Assembly (NCBI GenBank): GCA_030532895.1
Contig: JAUNKF010000005.1
Coordinates: 88,780-152,779 of the forward strand
Reading direction: 5' to 3'
DNA from: Lautropia sp.
Lineage (GTDB): Bacteria > Pseudomonadota > Gammaproteobacteria > Burkholderiales > Burkholderiaceae_E
Length of the DNA: 64,000 nt
Part shown: positions 1 through 8,094 of the stretch, piece after piece
How positions within the stretch are numbered: position 1 is the first letter of the stretch
Layout: each line of letters opens with the position of its first letter
Notes under the pieces: model-generated
Seen by the model: the letters and a program-made list of their open reading frames with translations, nothing else
Database searches by the model: none
Told to the model about the DNA's origin: nothing
Program-made: the position numbers and the translations under genes

Positions 1-1
1 G

Positions 2-139
2 CAGTGTCTGCTTGCTGCACTGGCTGATATCCGGCAAGACCCGAACAGGGATCTGTCGAGTCGTCTTGTGCCTGACGAGGCTGTGATGCGTCAGTTGTCA
101 TCGAAGGTTCGTCAACATCTTCGGGCGGCGTGGAGATGA
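2..139 (+). CDS. mdcE: Malonate decarboxylase gamma subunit, 3' end (partial)
   Basis: An open frame enters from the left edge and ends in a TGA at 137-139, giving 45 residues ending LRAAWR. The tail itself is not diagnostic. The call rests on position: it lies directly before madL, madM, mdcG and mdcH in the same direction, and in biotin-independent malonate decarboxylase operons the carboxyltransferase subunits MdcD and MdcE come immediately before these genes. MdcDE decarboxylates the malonyl-S-ACP thioester. It could instead be another mdc subunit, because most of the gene is outside the window. Confidence 0.5.
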   Translation, partial: QCLLAALADIRQDPNRDLSSRLVPDEAVMRQLSSKVRQHLRAAWR

Positions 140-249
140 AGGCATGAAATCGTCAGAACCGATGGTGGCATGGTCTGGTGCCATGCCCGGAAAGTGTGGT
201 CATCAATGATCTGAATGTTCATATCCATAAAGAAAAGGAGACGACTGTC

Positions 250-630
250 ATGACGATCTATGGAACGGCCCTGCTGGCAGCATGTGTGTTGGCCGGGTTA
301 TTCGTTGGCAAGGTGCTTGGCGTGTTGCTGGGCGTCAAGGCGAATGTAGGCGGTGTGGGTTTCGCCATGATCTTCCTGATTCTTGCTTCCGATCAGTTGA
401 GAGCTCGGGGATGGTTGGCTGAGCCAACTCAGCAAGGGATTGCTTTCTGGAGTTCCATCTACATTCCGGTTGTGGTGGCCATGGCGGCGCAACAGAACGT
501 GGTGGGTGCGCTGAAAGGTGGGCCGGCTGCCATCTTGGCCGGTGTGTTGGCCAGTGTGGTCTGTTATGCGCTGATTCCAGTGGTTGCCCGTATCGGTCAG
601 CCTCAGTCTTTGCCGAAGGCCGGCGGTTGA
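250..630 (+). CDS. madL: Malonate transporter subunit MadL
   Basis: A 126-residue integral membrane protein with about four hydrophobic segments, which matches MadL, the small subunit of the two-component malonate/Na+ symporter MadLM. The sequence opens MTIYGTALLAACVLAGLF and has the family's conserved glycine-rich stretch GVKANVGGVGFAMIFLI. I chose the ATG at 250 because AAGGAG lies nine bases upstream and the codons between 178 and 250 do not look like membrane protein. The stop overlaps the region just before madM, so the two are translationally close. Its role is malonate uptake for the decarboxylase encoded around it. Confidence 0.88.
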   Translation: MTIYGTALLAACVLAGLFVGKVLGVLLGVKANVGGVGFAMIFLILASDQLRARGWLAEPTQQGIAFWSSIYIPVVVAMAAQQNVVGALKGGPAAILAGVLASVVCYALIPVVARIGQPQSLPKAGG

Positions 631-641
631 GGGAGGCGGCA

Positions 642-1406
642 ATGGAAAAGGTTCTGACGGATGTATTGACCAAAAACGGGCTGTTGACTGGCTTTGCGGT
701 AGTTGGCTTCAGCATGATGGTCTCTTATTGGCTTTCCCTGCGCTTGACGAAGGGCAAGGTGCATGGTTCAGCCATTGCCATCATGCTGGGCTTGGTCATG
801 GCTTATTTCAGTGGTTTGATGACTGGGGGGCAGAAGGGCGTTGTCGATGTACCGCTTCTGTCTGGCGTCGGTTTACTGGGCGGCGCGATGATTCGGGACT
901 TTGCCATCACGGCGACAGCTTTTGGCGTTCAGCTCAAGGAGATTCGCACGGCTGGTATCAGCGGCGTGCTGTCCTTGTTGCTCGGTGTGATCATTTCGTT
1001 TGTGGTGGGTGCTGCCGTAGCCACGATGTTTGGCTATACGGATGCTGTCAGCATGACAACTTTGGGGGCAGGGGCGGTAACTTACATCGTTGGGCCTGTA
1101 ACCGGTGCAGCCATTGGGGCCAGCTCCGAGGTGATGGCGTTGTCGATTGCGGCCGGACTGGTCAAGGCGATTCTGGTCATGATCGCATCACCGTTCTTTG
1201 CGTCGAGAATCGGGTTGGATAATCCGAGAACCGCCATGGTATTTGGTGGCATGATGGGTACGACCAGTGGGGTATGTGGTGCTTTGGCTGCGATCGACCC
1301 TAAGCTTGTGCCCTATGGTGCCATGACATCGACGTTCTATACGGGACTTGGGTGCTTGCTTGGGCCGTCTGTCTTGTTCTTGGCTGTGCAGGCTCTTGTG
1401 GGGTAG
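642..1406 (+). CDS. madM: Malonate transporter subunit MadM
   Basis: A 254-residue membrane protein with six or more hydrophobic helices, the usual size of MadM, the larger subunit of the MadLM malonate/sodium symporter. Glycine-rich helices such as GVGLLGGAMIRDFAITATAF and GGMMGTTSGVCGALAAID fit the family. The ATG at 642 has GGGAGG five bases upstream. A TTG at 627 in the same frame overlaps the madL stop and is the less likely start. MadL and MadM work as a pair in the inner membrane. Gene order madL-madM-mdcG-mdcH places transport in the middle of the malonate decarboxylase operon. Confidence 0.9.
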   Translation: MEKVLTDVLTKNGLLTGFAVVGFSMMVSYWLSLRLTKGKVHGSAIAIMLGLVMAYFSGLMTGGQKGVVDVPLLSGVGLLGGAMIRDFAITATAFGVQLKEIRTAGISGVLSLLLGVIISFVVGAAVATMFGYTDAVSMTTLGAGAVTYIVGPVTGAAIGASSEVMALSIAAGLVKAILVMIASPFFASRIGLDNPRTAMVFGGMMGTTSGVCGALAAIDPKLVPYGAMTSTFYTGLGCLLGPSVLFLAVQALVG

Positions 1407-1487
1407 GGGTGGCGAAAGCGTTTTGTGTCCCATGTATTGCTGAGTATCACCTCGACGTAGACGAGGTTCCTTATGGTTGGAGTTGTC

Positions 1488-2099
1488 ATGCGTCCGCATG
1501 ATCTGCTCTGGCTGGATTCGCTGCCTCAGCCGGTGTCGGGTGTGTTGCCAGAATGGTTCGATCTGTCTTGGCCTGTGGTGGTGAGGCGGGATGCATCTGG
1601 TTTCTCGCATCAAGTGCCTATCGGGGTGAGAGGTCTTCAACGCCAGCAACGTTGTGCCGGGTGGATCTTGTCATCCCAGGTTTGCCGAGTCTGTACACCC
1701 GAGCAGCTTGCTGAGCCATGTTACTGGGAGTCGTATGCGGCCTGCCGACTGCCAGCTATCGGTGCGCTGTGGCAGGTTGCACCGGTGCTCAATGAGTTGG
1801 AGGTAGCTTGGGGGCCAGTGGGTAGCGTTGGCTTCACATTGGCCAGCGGGGTTTTGGCTTGCCGAGTGTCGAGTGATCTTGATCTGTTGATTCGTGCGCC
1901 CATGCCCTTGCCCAAAGCGGTACTGAATGAGTTGGCTGTTTTGCTTAAACATGCAGCGTGCGGTCTGGATATTCAGGTCGATACGTCGAAGGGTGGGTTT
2001 TCCTTGACGGAATGGTTGTTGGGCAGGGGGCAGGTTTTGTTGAAGACAGCTTATGGCCCGCGTTTGGTCAGGAATCCGTGGGGAGATCTGGTGGCGTGA
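1488..2099 (+). CDS. mdcG: Phosphoribosyl-dephospho-CoA transferase MdcG (malonate decarboxylase holo-ACP synthase)
   Basis: This 203-residue protein transfers the 2'-(5''-phosphoribosyl)-3'-dephospho-CoA prosthetic group onto the acyl carrier subunit MdcC. The start RPHDLLWLD and the nucleotidyltransferase-like acidic motif SSDLDLLIR (residues about 130-138) are typical of MdcG. The ATG at 1488 has GGAG six to seven bases upstream and gives the family's usual N-terminus; an ATG at 1473 would add five residues. A short hairpin (CCTCG/CGAGG) lies at about 1450-1466 in front of it. It sits 10 bases upstream of mdcH. Confidence 0.88.
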   Translation: MRPHDLLWLDSLPQPVSGVLPEWFDLSWPVVVRRDASGFSHQVPIGVRGLQRQQRCAGWILSSQVCRVCTPEQLAEPCYWESYAACRLPAIGALWQVAPVLNELEVAWGPVGSVGFTLASGVLACRVSSDLDLLIRAPMPLPKAVLNELAVLLKHAACGLDIQVDTSKGGFSLTEWLLGRGQVLLKTAYGPRLVRNPWGDLVA

Positions 2100-2109
2100 G
2101 GGAGGCGTC

Positions 2110-3039
2110 ATGAGTGTTTTATTCAGTTTCCCTGGACAAGGATCCCAGTCACCAGGGATGTTGTCGAAACTGCCCGATACAAAGTCGGTTCAGGACGCTC
2201 TGAAGCAGGCAGAGATGGTTCTGGGCCAGAGTCCTTTGATGCTTGAAACGTCAGAAGCGTTGCGATCGACGGTAGCCGTCCAGTTGAGTCTGTTGGTTTC
2301 GGGTGTGGCGATGGCTCGAACGCTGATGGTAGATGGCGCCGTGCCGGATATGGTTGCCGGCATGTCCATTGGCGCTTTTCCGGCAGCGGTTGTTGCGGGT
2401 GTGTTGGATTATGCCTCTGCGCTGCGTCTCGTCACGTTGCGAGCCAAACTGATGGAGGATGCATTTTCGGCAGGTTATGGCATGACGGCCGTGATCGGCT
2501 TGGACATGTCTGCGTTATCGGACTGTGTGTATAAGGTGAGTGCGGCTGGCTTTCCGGTCTTTGTTGCAAATCTCAATGCCGAGCACCAATTCATCGTGGC
2601 AGGGAGCGATGAGGGTATGCAGGCAGTTTGCCGCCTGGCGTTTGAACATGGCGCATTGCGTTGCGAGCGCTTGGCCGTGAGCGTTCCTTCTCATTGTGAA
2701 TTGCTGAAGCCTGTGGCCTCGGCATTGATGGAGGAGGCGAAAGCGGTAAGGTTTCAACGACCAAAGATCGCCTACCTGAGTTGTTCCCTAGCACGAGCCA
2801 TTCATGATCCTGAAATCATCCGGCAGGATCTGTTAAATAATGTCGCCTCTCAGGTCAATTGGAGAGACACCATCAGGTTGGCGTGGGAGCGGAGCGCTCG
2901 TTTGGCCGTGGAAATGCCGAGCGGGTCAGTATTGACCTCGTTGAGTCTGGAAGCGTTTGCAGAAGGCCGCGCGCTCGCGTGTGATGGTAGTCGTCTTGAT
3001 ACCATTGTCAGTCTGGTGCGTAGAGAGAAGGGTTGTTAG
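2110..3039 (+). CDS. mdcH: Malonyl-CoA:ACP transacylase MdcH of malonate decarboxylase
   Basis: A 309-residue acyltransferase of the FabD type that loads malonate from malonyl-CoA onto the decarboxylase carrier protein, priming the cycle. The N-terminus has the family signature FSFPGQGSQSPGM; the nucleophile serine lies in GMSIGAFPAA (family GHSxG, here with Met in place of His), and the catalytic histidine is in SVPSHCELL. I chose ATG 2110 because GAGGGAGG precedes it; an in-frame ATG at 2053 lies inside mdcG. It is the last recognisable gene of the operon. No strong terminator was seen in the 76 bases before arsC. Confidence 0.88.
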   Translation: MSVLFSFPGQGSQSPGMLSKLPDTKSVQDALKQAEMVLGQSPLMLETSEALRSTVAVQLSLLVSGVAMARTLMVDGAVPDMVAGMSIGAFPAAVVAGVLDYASALRLVTLRAKLMEDAFSAGYGMTAVIGLDMSALSDCVYKVSAAGFPVFVANLNAEHQFIVAGSDEGMQAVCRLAFEHGALRCERLAVSVPSHCELLKPVASALMEEAKAVRFQRPKIAYLSCSLARAIHDPEIIRQDLLNNVASQVNWRDTIRLAWERSARLAVEMPSGSVLTSLSLEAFAEGRALACDGSRLDTIVSLVRREKGC

Positions 3040-3115
3040 TTTCTAGACGTAATATCGTCGTAGAGCGTGGTTCTGCTATACCATCCATCGATCATATTCG
3101 TTAAACAGTATCACC

Positions 3116-3475
3116 ATGACCCCTCAGCCCTCTGCCGATTTCATCATCTACCACAACCCCAGCTGCAGCACCTCGCGCAAGGCGCTGGAGGCGATCCGTG
3201 CCACGGGCGTGGAGCCAACGGTGGTTCAGTACGTGAAGGCGGGCTGGACGGCGGATCAGTTGCGTCAGTTGTTCAGCGATGCGGGCCTCACGGCGCGCGA
3301 GGCGCTGCGCACGAAGCAGGCTGAAGGGGCCGAGCTGGCGGCGCGCAATCCGTCCGAGGACGAGATCATCGCGGCGATGGTCGAGATGCCGGTGTTGGTG
3401 GAGCGGCCCTTCGTCGTCACGCCGAAGGGCACGCGCCTTGCGCGGCCGCTGGAGCGGATCAGCGAGGTGCTTTGA
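3116..3475 (+). CDS. arsC: ArsC-family reductase (glutaredoxin-dependent arsenate reductase type)
   Basis: A 119-residue thioredoxin-fold protein of the ArsC/Spx/YffB family. The N-terminal YHNPSCSTSRKAL carries the single catalytic cysteine in the position used by ArsC, and the C-terminal part has the family stretch RPFVVTPKGTRLARP. Arsenate reductases of this class reduce arsenate to arsenite with glutathione and glutaredoxin. There is no ars regulator or efflux gene here, so a different redox role is possible. Its last 17 bases overlap the end of the convergent Abi-type gene. GC content is visibly higher than that of the Abi gene next to it. Confidence 0.8.
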   Translation: MTPQPSADFIIYHNPSCSTSRKALEAIRATGVEPTVVQYVKAGWTADQLRQLFSDAGLTAREALRTKQAEGAELAARNPSEDEIIAAMVEMPVLVERPFVVTPKGTRLARPLERISEVL

Positions 3476-4418
3476 CGAGATCCCATACGGGATGGCTTTC
3501 CCAGTCGCAGGGAAAGCCCATTGCCTTCAGCTCCTGTTCGCTACGCGTGTTGACCAGCGATTGGAGACGCGTTTTCCAGCTGCTGCCCGGATTGATGTGA
3601 TTCATCATGTGTGCTATCACCAGCAGGTAGTTGTACAGCTTCGGGGAGGGGTGCTGTTGGGGATTCGTCCCCTTCCCTGCTGTTGGATGGTCGGTGATTT
3701 GCATCCCTAGGCGATCAATCCGTGGAAGTTTGAACGTGAAGTGCCGATTCCACAGCCGTCCATGATGTGCACAGACATTGCGGACGGTAGTCAGTGCATG
3801 GAGCACCTTTTCGGTTACTTTGATCTTTGGCATAGCCAAATTTCTTTGAACAGCTTTTTTGGCATCAGACGTCTTGGTTGCTTGGAACCAGTATGACAGT
3901 GACCCAAAACTCAGCGTTTCGACCACGGCCCAAATTGGAGGAAGGGGAGGTTCTTGGTAGTGGCGGCGATAGTGATCGACGAAGGTCTCATGACTCTTCG
4001 CCAGATCATTTTGCATTTTGGCTATATCCTTCTCGTGTTTCTTGGCGCACTCGAATAGGTCAGGGTTAAGATGGGCATGCGGCCCGTGTTGCATGGCCAA
4101 GGCAGTGGCCCAGCTGGTACGTACTGCGATCTCTATCCGATCTAGCGCTTCCATCATAAGGAGACGCAGTCGCAGGTCGAAGATGTACAGTGATAGCACT
4201 GCTTCAAAGGTGGTGCCTGGGCGGAACTGATGGTTGCGAGGCTGGCCGGAAGGAGGGGGTTGCTCAAATGGCAGCCAATAGGCGCTGAGGCGGTAATAGC
4301 CGATATGGGTCAGGTAATGACTGACTTTGGCCTGTTGGTCATCAGAAAACGCCATGCCACGTTCGCGTAGGCGTTGTACTTGGTCATCGATTGAGAGCGC
4401 GGGTTTGTTATAGCGCAT
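3459..4418 (-). CDS. Abi_2/AbiF-type HEPN protein (candidate RNA-targeting abortive infection gene)
   Basis: A 319-residue cytoplasmic protein of the Abi_2 (AbiD/AbiF) family. Visible family features are an N-terminal KPALSIDDQVQRLRERGM, the GYYRLSAYW block (residues 40-48), helical DRIEIAVRTSW (93-103), and the HEPN-type RNVCAHHGRLWNR with R213-x4-H218, the presumed ribonuclease motif. Members provide phage defence. I set the start at the ATG at 4418: the homology begins there, and the codons further upstream encode the small-RNA/terminator region. The gene is lower in GC than its neighbours, which suggests transfer. A structured RNA gene candidate lies immediately upstream on the same strand. 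No protein antitoxin is adjacent. Confidence 0.85.
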   Translation of the reverse strand: MRYNKPALSIDDQVQRLRERGMAFSDDQQAKVSHYLTHIGYYRLSAYWLPFEQPPPSGQPRNHQFRPGTTFEAVLSLYIFDLRLRLLMMEALDRIEIAVRTSWATALAMQHGPHAHLNPDLFECAKKHEKDIAKMQNDLAKSHETFVDHYRRHYQEPPLPPIWAVVETLSFGSLSYWFQATKTSDAKKAVQRNLAMPKIKVTEKVLHALTTVRNVCAHHGRLWNRHFTFKLPRIDRLGMQITDHPTAGKGTNPQQHPSPKLYNYLLVIAHMMNHINPGSSWKTRLQSLVNTRSEQELKAMGFPCDWESHPVWDLVKAPR

Positions 4419-4430
4419 TTCTGATGCCAC

Positions 4431-4499
4431 AAAAAAGTAACCCCCCGGTTTGAGCATCACTGTGGAGATCACAGGCTAGGCTTGGGGGGTGTTGTTACT
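4431..4499 (-). ncRNA. Candidate small structured RNA upstream of the Abi-type gene
   Basis: Read on the minus strand, AGTAA (4499-4495) pairs with TTACT (4440-4436), and after a five-base bulge CCCCCC (4489-4484) pairs with GGGGGG (4446-4441). An inner hairpin CTGTG/CACAG (4474-4470 with 4464-4460) sits inside. The outer stem runs straight into six T residues (4436-4431), so the RNA would carry its own intrinsic terminator. A good sigma70-type promoter ends a few bases before the stem. The predicted transcript is about 65-70 nt and ends 12 bases before the Abi start codon. It could be a partner RNA of the Abi protein, or just an attenuator; expression is untested. Confidence 0.5.
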
Positions 4500-4503
4500 A
4501 ACG

Positions 4504-4532
4504 ATTGTATAGTTGAAAGAGTAACCATGCAA
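4504..4532 (-). promoter_or_regulatory. Sigma70-type promoter for the candidate small RNA / Abi gene
   Basis: On the minus strand TTGCAT (4532-4527) and TACAAT (4509-4504) are separated by exactly 17 bases. Transcription would start near 4499-4496, which is the first base of the outer stem of the candidate RNA. No other promoter of this quality was seen between 4657 and 4418. Confidence 0.5.
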
Positions 4533-4656
4533 TACGGATAGTCTGGTGAATGGTTCATGCTCAATGATCAACGGTCGGTCGTATAGGTTGTTACGTACAG
4601 AGGGAGCAATGCTTGGGGCTTGTTGTGGGAGATAGCGTTTGTAGAAGGTGCGTGAA

Positions 4657-6168
4657 TCAGACCGCATACAGCACAATTGCGCACCCCAGCAAAATCAGCA
4701 GCGCCACGCCCCCATACGGCAGCAGCAGCCGGTAAACCCGCTGTTCCTGCCCGTTGCCATCAGCCAATTTGGCGGCCATCGACATCCGCACAGGAGAAAA
4801 CAGGCTCATCGAGGCGCCCGAGGCGTGTTGCAGGGCGGCGAGCAGGGGTAGGCTGAGGCCGATCTTGGTGCCGAGGCTGATGACAGAGGCCATGAAGAGG
4901 CTGTTGCCCGCGTTGGCGCTGTTGCCCAATATGCCGAAGAGGGCCGAGGCAAGCGGGGTGGCAAGCATGGCCTTTTCACCGAGGCTGGCAAATAGCCCGT
5001 CGGCATAAGCGTGGGAAATGCCTGAGCCGCTCAGCACCTCAGCGATCATCGAAAACAGGAAAATCGCCAGCATCGGTTGGCTGCCTTGTCGGACGGCGTC
5101 GTTGAGTATCTTGGGCAGTTGAGGCAGACGCCGCTTCAGAAGTGCGACGACGAAGCAACCCAGCAGCATCAGGCAGCCGGCATGAAAGAAGGGTGCGAGG
5201 GCGGGCAGGTCGGTATAGGGGTGAAGGGGTAGCAGCGTGTTCAGCCAGGTTTTGAGCGGCGTCCATAGCCGCGTCGTCACCAGCACGAGTGTCAGCAGCA
5301 GGTAGGGCAGGGTCTGGCGGATCATCCGCTTGAGGGCTGCGTGATCGGGGCGCTGGTAGTGCAGGTAGTACAGGGCGGCGAGCAGCCCGTGGCTGGCGAG
5401 CAGGCCGGTTTCGGGGCCCAGATGCCAGGTGAAGAAGGCTGCCAGCAGCAGGCTCGTGATGATCCAGCCCAGTTCTGTCAGCCAGACTCGGGGCACATGC
5501 AGGCCGGCGGTGTGTGCCGTGCGCCAGAAGAGTGGCAGCCAGATGAGGACCATCAAGAGTCCTGTGGGCAGGGTGCTGAAAGCGCCGAGTTTTTCTGGGG
5601 GGAGTCCGGCATAGGTGGCGGCCAGCAGGGTGCTGCTGCCCATGCCGCCCCAGGGGATCATCGTCTGGCTCAGCAGCCCGAAGATCATCAGCGGCACCGG
5701 GGCGATGCGGAGCGGGCGAAGCAGCATGATCGTGCCGAGCATGCCGGCGCCAAAACCGGTGGCGGATTCGGCGAAGGGGCCGATCAGGAAGCAGGCGAGG
5801 AACAGGTGTCGGCGTCGCCTTTGAGATGAGGGCTGCCCTTTGCAGGTGGTGTCATCGGAGGAGGCGCTTTCCAGGGCGTCGTCAGTGTGATCGCCGGTTG
5901 AACGGGGTGGGCGTTCAGCTGTTACGCCAGGGGTGGCCATCTGCCAGAAGGCCAATCCACCCAGAATGTAGGGGGCGATGGTCAGCCCGATCCAGGCACC
6001 CCGTTGCAGGGCGAGCGTGAGCTGTGCAGCGTCCATGCCGCTGGGGGCGATCAGCAGGGCAACGGCGATGGTGGTGAGCAGCCCAAAGGTGGCCGCCAGG
6101 CTGGTGCCAACCCGGCCGCTGGCGATGCAGCCGAGCATCACCCATACCGGCAGTGTCCACAGCAGCAT
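4657..6168 (-). CDS. L-lactate permease (LctP) family transporter
   Basis: A 503-residue polytopic inner membrane protein with about 12-14 hydrophobic segments. The stretch FAESATGFGAG and the later GNSANAGNSLFMASV and QHASGASMSLFSPVR are characteristic of the LctP/LldP family of lactate/glycolate symporters. A hydrophilic insert (about residues 85-120, rich in Asp, Ser and Arg) separates the first helices from the rest. I chose ATG 6168 because GAGGAG lies about ten bases upstream; an in-frame start at 6234 adds a non-membrane leader. The substrate is not certain; no lactate dehydrogenase is nearby. Confidence 0.75.
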   Translation of the reverse strand: MLLWTLPVWVMLGCIASGRVGTSLAATFGLLTTIAVALLIAPSGMDAAQLTLALQRGAWIGLTIAPYILGGLAFWQMATPGVTAERPPRSTGDHTDDALESASSDDTTCKGQPSSQRRRRHLFLACFLIGPFAESATGFGAGMLGTIMLLRPLRIAPVPLMIFGLLSQTMIPWGGMGSSTLLAATYAGLPPEKLGAFSTLPTGLLMVLIWLPLFWRTAHTAGLHVPRVWLTELGWIITSLLLAAFFTWHLGPETGLLASHGLLAALYYLHYQRPDHAALKRMIRQTLPYLLLTLVLVTTRLWTPLKTWLNTLLPLHPYTDLPALAPFFHAGCLMLLGCFVVALLKRRLPQLPKILNDAVRQGSQPMLAIFLFSMIAEVLSGSGISHAYADGLFASLGEKAMLATPLASALFGILGNSANAGNSLFMASVISLGTKIGLSLPLLAALQHASGASMSLFSPVRMSMAAKLADGNGQEQRVYRLLLPYGGVALLILLGCAIVLYAV

Positions 6169-6251
6169 GATCACCGGTGTCTCCTCGGGGCGTGGCAGCT
6201 CTGTTGCCGCCCATGACGCGGGGCTGCAAAACAAGGGCGCATGTGTTGGAA

Positions 6252-6305
6252 CGTGTCATGCACTTGTTCGTGCTTGCGAAAACACCCCTGGGCGTGCATG
6301 ACACG
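6252..6305. repeat. Dispersed palindromic intergenic repeat, copy 1
   Basis: CGTGTCATGCAC (6252-6263) and GTGCATGACACG (6294-6305) are perfect inverted repeats of 12 bases around a 30-base centre containing GCGAAAACACCCCTGGGC. Similar sequences lie at 12068-12133, 26738-26780 and 52117-52172, all outside genes. This copy lies between the divergent permease and prfC. Confidence 0.7.
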
Positions 6306-6397
6306 CATCTATGGATGTTGACCATGATAGACCTGTCTGGTGCGTGTCCGTCTGGCGGGGGTGAATAAGTGCCCAACACGCTCTAGAATCCCCGCCC

Positions 6398-8002
6398 ATG
6401 ACCACACAGCTAGAAGAAGTCCGCCGCCGCCGGACGTTCGCCATCATTTCCCATCCCGATGCCGGCAAGACCACGCTCACCGAGAAGCTGCTGCTGTACG
6501 CAGGGGCCATTCAGATCGCGGGCAGCGTGAAGGCGCGCAAGGCGTCGCGGCATGCCACGTCCGACTGGATGGAGATCGAAAAGCAGCGGGGCATTTCGGT
6601 GGCCAGCTCGGTGATGCAGATGGAGTATCGCGACTGCGTGATCAACCTCCTGGATACGCCGGGGCACAAGGACTTCTCGGAAGATACCTACCGCGTGCTG
6701 ACGGCGGTGGATGCCGCACTGATGGTGATCGATGCGGCCAACGGGGTGGAGCCGCAGACCTTGCGTCTGCTGGAGGTCTGCCGCGCACGGAACACGCCGA
6801 TCATCACCTTCATCAACAAGATGGATCGTGAGGTGCGCGAGCCGCTGGAGATCCTCGACGAGATCGAGACCACACTGGGCATGCCGACGGCGCCTTTCAC
6901 CTGGCCGGTGGGCATGGGCAAGCGCTTCGCCGGCGTCATCGACCTGAAGAAGGAACAGATGCGGGTGTTTCGGGCCGGGCAGGAGCGGGCCGAGGATGAT
7001 GACGAGATCCTGCAAGGGTTGGACAATGCCGAGGCGCGGCAACGGTATGGGGCCGAGTATGAGCAGGCGCAGGGGGAGATCGAGCTGGTGAGCGGGGCGT
7101 CGGAGCCGTTCGACCGTGAGCGCTTTCTGGCCGGCAAGCAGACACCGGTGTTCTTCGGTTCGGCCATCAACAACTTCGGGGTGCGTGAGGTGCTGGATGC
7201 ACTCGTCGATCTGGCCCCGCCACCGGGCGCACGTCCGGCCATCCAGCGCGAAGTGGCGCCGGAGGAGCCGAAGTTCACGGGGGTGGTCTTCAAGATCCAG
7301 GCCAACATGGATCCGGCTCACCGCGATCGGATTGCCTTCCTGCGTGTGTCATCGGGCCGTTTCGAGCGAGGCATGAAGCTGAAGGTGTCACGCAGTGGCA
7401 AGGAGTTCCGCACGACCAATGTCATGTCCTTCCTGTCGCAGCGCCGTGAGCTGGTCGAGGACGCTTATCCGGGCGACATCATCGGCCTGCCCAATCATGG
7501 TGTGCTGCAACTGGGCGACACGCTGACCGAAGGCGAGGTGCTCCAATTCACCGGCCTGCCGTTCTTTGCGCCCGAGCTGTTCCAGGCGGTGGAGCTGCGC
7601 GATCCGCTGAAGAGCAAGCAGTTGCGCACGGGCCTCACACAGCTGGGCGAAGAAGGGGCCATTCAGGTCTTCCGGCCGCAGTTGGGTGGCTCGCTGCTGC
7701 TGGGCGCCATCGGCCAGCTGCAGTTCGAGGTCGTCATCCACCGGCTCAAAACCGAGTATGGGGTGGAGGCGCGGCTGATGCCGGCCCGCTACCAGATGGC
7801 GCGTTGGGTCACGTCCGACGATCCGGCCGAGCTGAAGAAGTTCATCGATGCCAATGCGGCCCGCATCGCCTGGGATTCGGTGGATGCGCCCACCTTCATG
7901 GTGACGTATCGCAGTGACCTGAACGTGGCCGAAGAACGCTGGCCGAAGATCCGCTTTCACGCGATGCGGGAGCACGCGGGGCTGGTGTTCCAGTCGGCGT
8001 GA
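6398..8002 (+). CDS. prfC: Peptide chain release factor 3 (RF3)
   Basis: A 534-residue translational GTPase that removes RF1/RF2 from the ribosome after termination, the standard RF3 length. G-domain motifs are all present: P-loop SHPDAGKTTLTEK (residues 18-30), the switch region KQRGISVASSV, DTPGHKDFSEDTYR and NKMDRE. Domain II contains VFKIQANMDPAHRDRIAFLR, which is strongly conserved in RF3 and separates it from EF-G. The ATG at 6398 gives the usual N-terminus MTTQLEEVRRRRTFAIISHP. Upstream lies a dispersed repeat and an LctP-like gene in the other direction. Confidence 0.97.
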   Translation: MTTQLEEVRRRRTFAIISHPDAGKTTLTEKLLLYAGAIQIAGSVKARKASRHATSDWMEIEKQRGISVASSVMQMEYRDCVINLLDTPGHKDFSEDTYRVLTAVDAALMVIDAANGVEPQTLRLLEVCRARNTPIITFINKMDREVREPLEILDEIETTLGMPTAPFTWPVGMGKRFAGVIDLKKEQMRVFRAGQERAEDDDEILQGLDNAEARQRYGAEYEQAQGEIELVSGASEPFDRERFLAGKQTPVFFGSAINNFGVREVLDALVDLAPPPGARPAIQREVAPEEPKFTGVVFKIQANMDPAHRDRIAFLRVSSGRFERGMKLKVSRSGKEFRTTNVMSFLSQRRELVEDAYPGDIIGLPNHGVLQLGDTLTEGEVLQFTGLPFFAPELFQAVELRDPLKSKQLRTGLTQLGEEGAIQVFRPQLGGSLLLGAIGQLQFEVVIHRLKTEYGVEARLMPARYQMARWVTSDDPAELKKFIDANAARIAWDSVDAPTFMVTYRSDLNVAEERWPKIRFHAMREHAGLVFQSA

Positions 8003-8094
8003 GCGCGGCTTCTCTGCCTTGAGGGCGTGTTGTCCGTGCGTGTCATTCAATCGATTGACGACATATGACTCGGTCGTTGGATCAATGGGCCGGG

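Noticed and set aside
4476-4676. Minus-strand 66-codon frame overlapping the candidate small RNA
   Set aside because: It contains the promoter and half of the structured RNA, has no ribosome site and no protein-like pattern.
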